Shown here: positions 16,990 through 24,284 of the stretch, piece after piece
Layout: every line of letters begins with the position of its first letter
Position numbering within the stretch: position 1 is the first letter of the stretch
Origin: an uncultured Polaribacter sp.
Lineage (GTDB): Bacteria > Bacteroidota > Bacteroidia > Flavobacteriales > Flavobacteriaceae
Length of the DNA stretch: 64,000 nt
NCBI RefSeq assembly: GCF_947501385.1
Contig: NZ_CANMVP010000016.1
Coordinates: 1-64,000 of the forward strand
Direction of reading: 5' to 3'
Position numbers and translations under genes: made by a program
Notes under the pieces: generated by a model
Told to the model about the DNA's origin: nothing
The model's database searches: none
Seen by the model: the letters and a program-made list of their open reading frames with translations, nothing else

Positions 16990-18513
16990 ATGATGAATAA
17001 AAGAAAAATAGAAATAATGGATACCACACTGCGTGATGGTGAGCAAACATCAGGCGTGTCGTTTTCAGTTTCAGAAAAATTAACCCTTGCAAAATTATTA
17101 CTCGAAGAATTAAAGGTAGATCGTTTAGAGATAGCGTCTGCAAGAGTTTCTGAAGGTGAGTTAAAAGCAGTTAAAAAAATTACTTCTTGGGCATCTGAAA
17201 ACAATTTTTTAGAAAAAATAGAGGTGTTAACTTTTGTTGATGGTGGAAAATCGATTGACTGGATGCTCGATTCTGGTGCAAAAGTTCAGAATTTATTAAC
17301 CAAAGGATCTTTAAATCACTTAACGCATCAGCTTAAGAAAACGCCTGCTCAACATTTTTCTGATATCAAAGCTACTATTGAATTAGCAGCGAAAAATAAT
17401 TTGAAAACCAATGTATATTTAGAAGATTGGTCTAACGGAATGCGAAATTCTAAAGCCTATGTTTTTGAATATTTAGATTTTTTGATTACTCAAAAGATAG
17501 AACGTGTTTTATTACCTGATACGTTAGGTATTTTAACTCCAACTGAAACGTTTCAATTTATTAATGAAGTCCGGCAAAGATATCCAAATACGCATATTGA
17601 TTTTCACGGTCATAATGATTATGATTTGGGGGTTGCCAATGTGATGGAAGCTGTAAAAGCAGGTGCAAACGGATTGCATTTAACCATCAACGGAATGGGA
17701 GAACGTGCAGGAAATGCACCCATGGCAAGCGTAATTGCAGTCATTCATGATTTTTTAAAGAATGTTGAAGTGACTGTAAATGAAACGGCTTTGAATAAAG
17801 TGAGTAAATTGGTAGAAACTTTTTCTGGCTTTAGAATCCCTGTAAATAAACCTGTTGTAGGTGCAAATGTATTTACGCAAACAGCTGGAATTCATGCAGA
17901 TGGAGACAATAAGAACAATCTCTATTTTAATGATTTAATGCCAGAACGCTTTGGTAGAAAACGTAAATATGCATTAGGAAAAACATCAGGAAAAGCCAAT
18001 ATTCAAAAGAACTTACATGATTTAGGCATCAGCTTAAATGATGAAGAACTAAAAAAAGTTACCCAAAGAATTATTGAGTTAGGAGATAAAAAAGAAGTGG
18101 TTTCTCAAGATGATTTACCATATATCATCTCAGACGTTTTAGATAGTGATACTATTGAAAAACGCGTGATTGTAGAAAACTATGTGTTAGGACACGCAAG
18201 AGGAATGAAACCCTCTACAACTTTACAGTTAAAGGTGGAAGGAATTCAATACGAAGCACATGCGCAAGGAGACGGACAATTTGATGCATTCATGAATGCT
18301 TTAAAAAAATTATACAAAACACACAGCAAAAAAGAATTGCCAAGTTTAATCGATTATGCTGTTAGAATTCCTCCAGGAAGCCATTCGGATGCCTTATGTG
18401 AAACCATCATCACTTGGAAAAGAGATAAACACGAATTTATAACACGTGGTTTAGATTCAGATCAAACAGTGTCTGCTATTAAGGCTACAGAGAAAATGTT
18501 GAATATTATTTAG
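16990..18513 (+). CDS. leuA: 2-isopropylmalate synthase family enzyme; pocket residues point to (R)-citramalate synthase
   Basis: Condenses acetyl-CoA with a 2-oxo acid, opening leucine (2-oxoisovalerate) or isoleucine (pyruvate, via citramalate) synthesis. The 507 residues comprise a DRE-TIM catalytic barrel (LRDGEQT at 14-20, HGHNDYDLGVAN with metal-binding His, GMGERAGN) and a C-terminal LeuA regulatory dimer domain (about 390-505, with RIPPGSHSDAL). The residues that select pyruvate in Leptospira citramalate synthase, Leu81, Leu104 and Tyr144, correspond here to Leu80, Leu103 and Tyr143, and the catalytic Arg/Asp/Glu are at 15, 16 and 145. The overall sequence is closer to that enzyme than to E. 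coli LeuA as I recall them. LeuCD and LeuB would serve either pathway. A start one codon later is possible. Annotation as leuA is conventional; cimA is my preferred function. Confidence 0.85.
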   Translation: MMNKRKIEIMDTTLRDGEQTSGVSFSVSEKLTLAKLLLEELKVDRLEIASARVSEGELKAVKKITSWASENNFLEKIEVLTFVDGGKSIDWMLDSGAKVQNLLTKGSLNHLTHQLKKTPAQHFSDIKATIELAAKNNLKTNVYLEDWSNGMRNSKAYVFEYLDFLITQKIERVLLPDTLGILTPTETFQFINEVRQRYPNTHIDFHGHNDYDLGVANVMEAVKAGANGLHLTINGMGERAGNAPMASVIAVIHDFLKNVEVTVNETALNKVSKLVETFSGFRIPVNKPVVGANVFTQTAGIHADGDNKNNLYFNDLMPERFGRKRKYALGKTSGKANIQKNLHDLGISLNDEELKKVTQRIIELGDKKEVVSQDDLPYIISDVLDSDTIEKRVIVENYVLGHARGMKPSTTLQLKVEGIQYEAHAQGDGQFDAFMNALKKLYKTHSKKELPSLIDYAVRIPPGSHSDALCETIITWKRDKHEFITRGLDSDQTVSAIKATEKMLNII

Positions 18514-18525
18514 TTGGCAGTTTTT

Positions 18526-18552
18526 CAGTTGGCAGTTGGCAGTCGCAGTTTT
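18526..18552. repeat. heptanucleotide tandem repeat (CAGTTGG)
   Basis: CAGTTGG, CAGTTGG, CAGTCG and CAGTTTT follow the stop of the leuA-like gene. Read on the other strand the unit is ACTGCCA, as before leuD. Confidence 0.5.
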
Positions 18553-18590
18553 TAGTGAGCGAGTTCGTGGTTAAAAGTTAATAGATTAAA

Positions 18591-18768
18591 CCCGTTGTGC
18601 ATTTTGATAAATTCTGTCAATTCGAGTGAATTTCACGATTGAAATAAGTGAAATTTGTATCGAGAATAAGAATTTTCGTTTCTAAACTAGTTCTCGATAC
18701 GATTTTTTTATCAAAAAATCACTCGAACTGACATTTTGGAATACATTTAACTCAAAATGCACAACGGG
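18591..18768. mobile_element. 178-bp MITE with 16-bp terminal inverted repeats and 9-bp target duplication
   Basis: CCCGTTGTGCATTTTG at 18591-18606 is the exact reverse complement of 18753-18768. Both ends are flanked by the direct repeat TAGATTAAA (18582-18590 and 18769-18777), the mark of transposition. Inside, a second arm pair (18616-18629 with 18719-18732, one mismatch) and a third (18657-18665 with 18692-18700, perfect) make the element almost fully self-complementary. It has no open frame, so it must have moved with a transposase encoded elsewhere. If the ends are taken as ACCC, the repeat is 17 bp and the duplication 7 bp, which would suit the IS982 family; that link is a guess. Confidence 0.8.
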
Positions 18769-18796
18769 TAGATTAAATTAAATGTAAAATGTCTGA

Positions 18797-18841
18797 TCGA
18801 GCGCAGTCGAGATCTAAAGATGAGTTCTCGACTGCGCTCGA
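18797..18841. repeat. GAGCGCAGTCGAG inverted repeat before leuB
   Basis: A perfect 16-bp stem (18797-18812 with 18826-18841) and a 13-nt loop, ending 30 nt before the leuB ATG. The same arm words recur at 22620-22671 and singly at 11542. If transcribed it would be a strong hairpin in the leuB leader. Confidence 0.75.
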
Positions 18842-18871
18842 ACGTACATAGTAACACAAATAAATAATAGA

Positions 18872-19927
18872 ATGAAATTAAATATCGCATTATTAGCAGG
18901 AGACGGAATTGGACCAGAAGTCATAGATCAAGCCGTAAAAGTATCGGATGCTATTGCAAAGAAATTCAACCATGAAATTAACTGGAGACCTGCTTTAACA
19001 GGTGCAGCAGCAATTGATGCTGTTGGAGAACCGTATCCTGATAAAACACATGAAATTTGCGCGTCTTCAGATGCGGTGTTGTTTGGTGCTATTGGGCATC
19101 CACGTTTTGATAATGATCCTTCTGCGAAGGTTCGTCCAGAACAAGGCTTGTTAAAAATGCGTAAAAAATTGGGTTTATTTGCCAATGTAAGACCCACTTT
19201 TACATTTCCATCTTTGTTAGATAAATCACCATTGAAAAGAGAACGAATTGAAGGAACGGATCTGGTTTTTTTACGTGAATTGACTGGTGGAATTTATTTT
19301 GGAGAAAAGGGGCGGAGAGATGATGGAGAAACAGCTTTTGACAATTGTGTGTATACAAGAGCAGAGGTAATTCGTTTGGCAAAAAAGGGTTTTGAATTGG
19401 CAATGACACGTTCTAAAAAACTGTGTTGTGTAGATAAAGCAAATGTTTTAGAAACATCAAGACTATGGAGAGAAACTGTACAAGCTATGGAAAAAGACTA
19501 TCCAGAAGTAACCGTTTCTTACGAGTTTGTAGATGCCGTGGCCATGCGTTTGGTGCAGTGGCCAAATAGTTATGATGTGTTGATTACCGAAAACTTATTC
19601 GGAGATATTTTAACCGACGAAGCATCTGTAATTTCTGGTTCTATGGGATTGATGCCAAGTGCTTCTTTAGGAGCTAATATTGGTTTGTTTGAACCCATTC
19701 ATGGTTCGTATCCACAAGCAACAGGATTAAATATAGCAAACCCAATGGCAACTGTTTTATCTGCCGCAATGCTATTTGAAAATTTTGGTTTAGCCGAAGA
19801 AGGAAAAGCAATTAGAGACGCTGTAAACAATGCTTTAGACAAAGGAATTGTGACTGAAGATTTAGCGGACAAAGGAAAAGCTTACGGAACAAAAGAAGTA
19901 GGAGACTGGTTGGCGGAGAATATCTAA
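18872..19927 (+). CDS. leuB: 3-isopropylmalate dehydrogenase
   Basis: Oxidatively decarboxylates 3-isopropylmalate to 4-methyl-2-oxopentanoate with NAD+, and acts on 3-methylmalate in the citramalate route. The 351 residues contain the family motifs: ALLAGDGIGPEV at the N-terminus, the ELTGGIYFGEKGR segment near residue 137, the metal/substrate site with NLFGDILTDEASVISGSMGLMPSASLG, and FEPIHGSYP before the NAD-binding C-terminus. It is separated from the leuA-like gene by 358 bp filled with a heptamer repeat, a MITE and a REP-like hairpin, so its expression may be uncoupled from upstream genes. Confidence 0.98.
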   Translation: MKLNIALLAGDGIGPEVIDQAVKVSDAIAKKFNHEINWRPALTGAAAIDAVGEPYPDKTHEICASSDAVLFGAIGHPRFDNDPSAKVRPEQGLLKMRKKLGLFANVRPTFTFPSLLDKSPLKRERIEGTDLVFLRELTGGIYFGEKGRRDDGETAFDNCVYTRAEVIRLAKKGFELAMTRSKKLCCVDKANVLETSRLWRETVQAMEKDYPEVTVSYEFVDAVAMRLVQWPNSYDVLITENLFGDILTDEASVISGSMGLMPSASLGANIGLFEPIHGSYPQATGLNIANPMATVLSAAMLFENFGLAEEGKAIRDAVNNALDKGIVTEDLADKGKAYGTKEVGDWLAENI

Positions 19928-19951
19928 AAATCGTTAATTAAATTATTTTGA

Positions 19952-19980
19952 AAAAGCACTCTATAACTCAGCGTGCTTTT
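19952..19980 (+). terminator. leuB terminator
   Basis: AAAAGCAC (19952-19959) pairs with GTGCTTTT (19973-19980), 24 nt after the leuB stop. Confidence 0.65.
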
Positions 19981-20076
19981 ATATTTTTCGGAAACGCTTG
20001 GTATATAAAAAATAGTGTAAAAAAACATTACTTACAACATTAAACAAGCATCAAACTATAAATTGGTGATATATAA

Positions 20077-20106
20077 ATAAGCTCTATACTTTGATTGAGA
20101 GCTTAT
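20077..20106. terminator. hairpin downstream of higA
   Basis: ATAAGCTCT (20077-20085) and AGAGCTTAT (20098-20106) form a perfect 9-bp stem between the convergent leuB and higA genes. It lacks a strong T-run. Confidence 0.45.
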
Positions 20107-20131
20107 AACTATATTACATCTTACTTCTTTG

Positions 20132-20512
20132 TTATTTCTTCGCGAGTTGATAATTATTGACTAAAACAGACGCTGAAATTTGAAGAATTCGTTCCAACTC
20201 TCGTATCATATCAACGGTTAATTTTTTCTTTCGGTTTAGGATTTCGGATACACGACTTTTACCACCTATTATTCTAATCAAATCCTTTTGTTGCATATTT
20301 AATTCTTCCATCCTGATCTTTATCGCTTCGATTGGGTCAGGTGACGCAATCGGGTAATGTTCGTTTTCATAATTCTCAATGAGTAACGAAAGTATTTCCG
20401 CTTCGTCACCCTCTTTCGTGTCGATTTTCGCATCGAAAATAACTTCTAAACGCTCAAGTGAATTTCGATAATCTTTATCAGATTTAATAGGCTTTAATTC
20501 CATTGTGTTCAT
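20132..20512 (-). CDS. higA: HigA-type antitoxin, XRE-family HTH protein (orphan)
   Basis: A 126-residue DNA-binding protein of the HigA/COG5499 type. The N-terminal half (residues 1-60, with DEAEILSLLIENYENEHYPI) is the part that contacts the toxin; residues 62-115 are an XRE helix-turn-helix with MQQKDLIRIIGGKSRVSEILN, the diagnostic stretch of this family. It normally follows higB, the mRNA-cleaving toxin, and here the codons just upstream are the last of a higB gene and nothing more. It is thus a solitary antitoxin-like repressor. Its usual autoregulatory operator upstream of higB is probably lost. Confidence 0.87.
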   Translation of the reverse strand: MNTMELKPIKSDKDYRNSLERLEVIFDAKIDTKEGDEAEILSLLIENYENEHYPIASPDPIEAIKIRMEELNMQQKDLIRIIGGKSRVSEILNRKKKLTVDMIRELERILQISASVLVNNYQLAKK

Positions 20513-20513
20513 T

Positions 20514-20573
20514 TTAAATTGTGTCTGTATTTATTTTGTCATATTCAGCGTGTGTGCCAGTAAAAAGTTTTGT
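20514..20573 (-). pseudogene. higB: C-terminal stump of a HigB-type toxin
   Basis: The frame ending in TAA at 20516-20514, one base before the higA ATG, reads FTGTHAEYDKINTDTI. That is the conserved C-terminus of HigB (…FVGTHAEYDKI…). Going upstream it hits an in-frame stop at 20574-20576, only 19 codons back, and there is no start or catalytic part. The toxin is therefore deleted down to about 15 recognisable codons. Confidence 0.7.
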
Positions 20574-20589
20574 TTAAAAACATCAAATA

Positions 20590-21453
20590 TTATTCCTGAG
20601 CTCCATGGTTTTTTGCGGTTGCAATCCAATGTTCAGCAATTGATTTTGGATCGGCTCCTAGAGCTCTGGCCAAATGAAGCGCTAACCCAATCATTAAAAC
20701 AGAAGCTTCATGCAATTCTTGATTTGTTTGTATAGCTCCAAATTTTTCTTGGGCTTTTAACAGTAGTAATTCATTATGGTTTTGCGCAAAAGTAATAGGG
20801 TGCTGTGTGTCTATTATTGCAGGTAGCATTAAATAATCTAGCCACTCTTGTCCTATTCTTTCTGCCAATAACTCCGGAAGCTCATTGCCCATAACTCTCC
20901 ATGTTGCTAAAGTTTTGGTATCTCCAGATGCAGATAAACCTGATTCTAAAAGCAACTCAAAACCTATATCTGCAATATTTTGCATTACGATTAAATACTC
21001 ATCTTGAGCTTTTTCAAATAGTGCTGCTTCTTGCCCTTTTAGATAATCGCCTACACTAAGTTTTGGTAATTCTAGAACTTCAGGGCAGTCAGTTAAACAA
21101 GGAAACGTGTCGCCTTCATAAATATAGTGCGCTTTGTCAAATTGTACTTTACGACCTAGTGGATAGAGTCGGCAGGCTAACGGACGACCTAGGTGAACAC
21201 TACATCCAATAGTATCTACATATTGACTGCATGCTTGTTGCCCTTTTTTATCTGGTTTTCCGTCAAAACGTAATCGGATTCCTCCAAACTCGCAATACAA
21301 ATCTCGAAACGCTCTAGTTGTTATTTTTTTCTCGCTACTTAAATTGAACAACTCCCATGGATTCAACATTACATTTTTACCAAAACAACAAGTTCCAGAT
21401 CGTGAACAGGTAAGTGGTAATATACTATCAATATTTAGTTTGGTTGTATGCAT
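20590..21453 (-). CDS. YkgJ-type cysteine-cluster protein (zinc/iron-chelating domain)
   Basis: A 287-residue cytoplasmic protein. The N-terminal half carries the YkgJ/CxxCxxCC-type cluster: Cys16, Cys22, Cys23, then Cys54, Cys75, Cys84 (GCSVHLGRPLACRLYPLG) and Cys94. The family is thought to bind a zinc ion or an iron-sulphur cluster. The C-terminal half is helical without a known domain. The gene stops 14 bp from the HigB stump's upstream stop, which is probably where a deletion joined the two. No operon partners are apparent and its function is unknown. Confidence 0.82.
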   Translation of the reverse strand: MHTTKLNIDSILPLTCSRSGTCCFGKNVMLNPWELFNLSSEKKITTRAFRDLYCEFGGIRLRFDGKPDKKGQQACSQYVDTIGCSVHLGRPLACRLYPLGRKVQFDKAHYIYEGDTFPCLTDCPEVLELPKLSVGDYLKGQEAALFEKAQDEYLIVMQNIADIGFELLLESGLSASGDTKTLATWRVMGNELPELLAERIGQEWLDYLMLPAIIDTQHPITFAQNHNELLLLKAQEKFGAIQTNQELHEASVLMIGLALHLARALGADPKSIAEHWIATAKNHGAQE

Positions 21454-21617
21454 TATTTTAGTTGATTTATGATAGGTTCCTTAAATACAGTATTTTAAAT
21501 AAATTATTTCGTTTTAATGAATAAAGCTGATAGTTGTTGATCAAGTTTAATATCGATAGCGAAGTTATATTTTTTCAATCTAAAAGTCAAGAGTTAAAAT
21601 TCTTGATTTTAATAAAA

Positions 21618-21647
21618 AAAGTCCCAAACGAATAAGTTTGAGACTTT
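21618..21647 (-). terminator. terminator of the cyclophilin-FKBP gene
   Basis: AAAGTC-C-CAAAC and GTTTG-A-GACTTT form an 11-bp stem with one mismatch (21618-21629 with 21636-21647), flanked by an A-run at 21613-21620 that is a U-tract on the minus strand. Confidence 0.7.
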
Positions 21648-21668
21648 AAAATTTATAGTGTAAAGGTT

Positions 21669-22601
21669 TTACTTTACGGCCATCAATTCAACATCAAAAA
21701 TAAGTGTTGCATCTGGTGGAATTACACCACCTGCACCAGCAGATCCGTAGGCTAAATGAGAAGGAATTACAAAACGAGCTTTGTCACCCACTTGTAATAA
21801 TTGAATACCTTCATCCCAACCAGAGATTACTTGACCGACACCTACATTAAAATCGATAGGTTCTTTTCTTTTATAAGAAGAATCAAAAACAGTTCCGTCT
21901 AATAATTGTCCTTTATAGTGTACAGAAACTCCCGCACCTTTTGTTGCTTGTTTTCCTGTTCCTTTTTGTAAAATTTGGTAACGCAATCCGCTTTTAGTTT
22001 CATCATACCCAGCAGCAACAGCATCTAACAATTCTTTTTGTTTTGCCATTTCTTCTGCTGCTCTTTTCTCTCTAGAACCTTCAAAAGTTCTAAAAGCTTC
22101 AACTGCATTAAAGTTTTCAGCATCTGTACCTTCTCTAATAATTTCTACAGCAGTTAATGTATCACCTTGTGCAATTGCATCCACCACATCTTGTCCTTCA
22201 ATAACAGCACCAAAAACAGTATGTTTGCCGTCTAACCATGGAGTAGGAACGTGGGTAATATAAAATTGACTTCCGTTGGTTGCAGGACCAGAATTAGCCA
22301 TGGCTAATTTTCCTGGAGCATCGTGCTTTAAATCTGGATGAAATTCATCATCAAATTTATAACCTGGGTTTCCTGTTCCAGTTCCTTGTGGGCAACCTCC
22401 TTGTACCATAAAATCTGGAATGACTCTGTGGAATTTTAATCCATCATAATAAGGCGTTCCTTGTTCTTTTACTGAATTTTCTAAATTCCCTTCAGACAGC
22501 GCAACAAAGTTACCTACGGTTCCTGGAGTTTTTTCGTGTTCTAATTGTACTAAAATTTCACCTTTACTAGTGGTAAATTTTGCATAGATTCCGTTATTCA
22601 T
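21669..22601 (-). CDS. peptidyl-prolyl isomerase, cyclophilin-FKBP fusion
   Basis: A two-domain proline isomerase of 310 residues. Residues 1-165 are a cyclophilin (FHRVIPDFMVQGGCPQGTG, then FDDEFHPDL and GSQFYITHVPTPWLDGKHTVFG). A charged helix of about 40 residues (KRAAEEMAKQKELLDAVAAG) links it to an FKBP domain at about 205-310 (GVSVHYKGQLLDGTVFDSSY, then GVIPPDATLIFDVEL). No signal peptide is present, so it should be cytoplasmic. The ATG at 22601 is chosen because the longer frame to 22679 translates a GAGCGCAGTCGAG repeat. Fusions of the two unrelated isomerase folds are uncommon outside Bacteroidota and a few other lineages. Confidence 0.92.
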   Translation of the reverse strand: MNNGIYAKFTTSKGEILVQLEHEKTPGTVGNFVALSEGNLENSVKEQGTPYYDGLKFHRVIPDFMVQGGCPQGTGTGNPGYKFDDEFHPDLKHDAPGKLAMANSGPATNGSQFYITHVPTPWLDGKHTVFGAVIEGQDVVDAIAQGDTLTAVEIIREGTDAENFNAVEAFRTFEGSREKRAAEEMAKQKELLDAVAAGYDETKSGLRYQILQKGTGKQATKGAGVSVHYKGQLLDGTVFDSSYKRKEPIDFNVGVGQVISGWDEGIQLLQVGDKARFVIPSHLAYGSAGAGGVIPPDATLIFDVELMAVK

Positions 22602-22619
22602 AATCTTTAATTTGTCCTC

Positions 22620-22671
22620 TCGAGCGCAGTCGAGAGATTTTACGTATTCATTAGTTCGCGACTGCGCTCGA
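22620..22671. repeat. GAGCGCAGTCGAG inverted repeat, second copy
   Basis: Arms TCGAGCGCAGTCG (22620-22632) and CGACTGCGCTCGA (22659-22671) form a perfect 13-bp stem. It lies in the leader of the cyclophilin-FKBP gene and creates a false upstream in-frame ATG. It is related to 18797-18841. Confidence 0.75.
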
Positions 22672-22710
22672 ACTGACATTTATAAATATCTTGTTATTAT
22701 TCAAGAACTT

Positions 22711-24282
22711 TTATTTTTTTGAATTTAATATCGATACCCCATAAGTAAGCCCAATATTAAAATTTGTTGAATTTACATTTCCAAAAGGAGAAACCATTTG
22801 TCCGCCAGAAACATGTAAAGAAAAATCATCATTTACATGATAGTTGATACCCACTGTAGGTCTTATTAAAACACCTTCACCGGAATCTACACGCCCGCCA
22901 CCTGCAACACCTGCCGCAGCTTCTGCAAAAACAGACAATCTATTGTATAAAAATTGATCACTTTTTACACCCAAACCAAATAAACCATGTGCATATCCGC
23001 CAGATTTCCCTTCATAGGCAAAAGAGGTTTCACCTGCGATATACAAACGTTTGTTAAGATCATAATTTATTTTCAAAGCAATCAATTGTAAATCACTTGC
23101 AGGAATCCCAAATTTAGCAACATCAAAATAGCTTTGATTTTGTGCACTCACCTGAATTCCTTGGGTTTGTATAGTCGTCGTTTTTTCTCCAGTAAAAGGA
23201 TGTTTTATACCGCCACTTAATCCATAATATTTTAAACTGAAACCAGCAGTATATGCTTCGAAAGTTCCACCAATGGCTCTGTGGTAACCACCATGAGCGC
23301 TAATTCCGAATTTATCTGTCAATTTAATGTCTGCGCCAACATTTGGGTACATGGTTAAACCACCTTCTTGATAAATTCTTCCACCCGCAGCTCCGATTCC
23401 AAATTTACCAAATAGGTTTACATATGTTGTTTCTACAAAGTTTTTACCAACTCCGAAAAATAAATCCATAAAACCAGCAATCAAACCTTTGTACATGGTA
23501 TCTACATGCGTATAAATAAAGGTGTTTTGATTTAAATAACGTTGGTATTCAAATCCAATAATATACAACGTGTTGTCAATTGGCATATTTCCTTGAAACG
23601 AATCTGTTCTTGAATCTCCAATAGGATAGAAAAAATCGAACGTTACTTGTTGTACACTTTTTACAGCGGGTTTCTGCCAAAATTCATCTTTTGAAGTATC
23701 ATCTATAATAAATTCTTTTTGGGCATTTTTATAAGATGCAGAACGTAAAGTACTTGGTATTTCTACAAAAAATGAAAAATTGTCATTCTTAATAAAACCC
23801 GTAAAGAAATCTACATTTCCGTATTGTACACCAAATGAATAATGATCCATTTTATATTGCAACCCAATGTTTGCATATAGAATTCCACCACCATCCACTA
23901 AAACTCTGTAGCCACCACCACCACCAAAATGAATATTTGCATCAAAATATAAGTTCTTATAAATCTTTTTGTTAACGCCTAGATTGACGCCTAAGGTAAA
24001 CAAGCCACCTTGATCTCCTGTGATGGCAAAATGCATTCCTGCACCTGTGTATAGCCAATCGTTTAATGGAATGTTATAATTTAGCCCCACAAAACCCATT
24101 GTAGGTCTTAACTGAAAGTTCTGATAAATATCAAGTTCATCCGGCATGTGAACTGTGGTATAGTTCAATCTAATTTTATTTGTTAATTCTCTTACTTTTA
24201 AATCTGAGTAGGAATTTTCATTTTGAGAAAAAGAAGACCAACTTATAAGAAATACCAGTAAAATGTATGCCTTTTTCATCAC
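22711..24282 (-). CDS. predicted outer-membrane beta-barrel protein
   Basis: I do not recognise a named family. The 523-residue protein has a signal peptide (MMKKAYILLVFLISWSSFSQ) and a body of alternating, glycine- and aromatic-rich strands typical of an outer-membrane barrel, such as LFTLGVNLGVNKKIYKNLYF, FGISAHGGYHRAIGGTFEAY and a final strand FNIGLTYGVSILN. A run of five glycines (FGGGGGYR) is near residue 120. It starts 2 bp after the prfC stop, so the two are probably cotranscribed. It might be a porin or a sensor of envelope state; neither is shown by the sequence. Confidence 0.7.
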   Translation of the reverse strand: MMKKAYILLVFLISWSSFSQNENSYSDLKVRELTNKIRLNYTTVHMPDELDIYQNFQLRPTMGFVGLNYNIPLNDWLYTGAGMHFAITGDQGGLFTLGVNLGVNKKIYKNLYFDANIHFGGGGGYRVLVDGGGILYANIGLQYKMDHYSFGVQYGNVDFFTGFIKNDNFSFFVEIPSTLRSASYKNAQKEFIIDDTSKDEFWQKPAVKSVQQVTFDFFYPIGDSRTDSFQGNMPIDNTLYIIGFEYQRYLNQNTFIYTHVDTMYKGLIAGFMDLFFGVGKNFVETTYVNLFGKFGIGAAGGRIYQEGGLTMYPNVGADIKLTDKFGISAHGGYHRAIGGTFEAYTAGFSLKYYGLSGGIKHPFTGEKTTTIQTQGIQVSAQNQSYFDVAKFGIPASDLQLIALKINYDLNKRLYIAGETSFAYEGKSGGYAHGLFGLGVKSDQFLYNRLSVFAEAAAGVAGGGRVDSGEGVLIRPTVGINYHVNDDFSLHVSGGQMVSPFGNVNSTNFNIGLTYGVSILNSKK

Positions 24283-24284
24283 TA

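Noticed and set aside
22602..22679. N-terminal extension of the cyclophilin-FKBP protein (MSVRAQSRTNEYVKSLDCARED)
   Set aside because: The extension translates the GAGCGCAGTCGAG palindrome, not conserved protein; a proper start exists at 22601.
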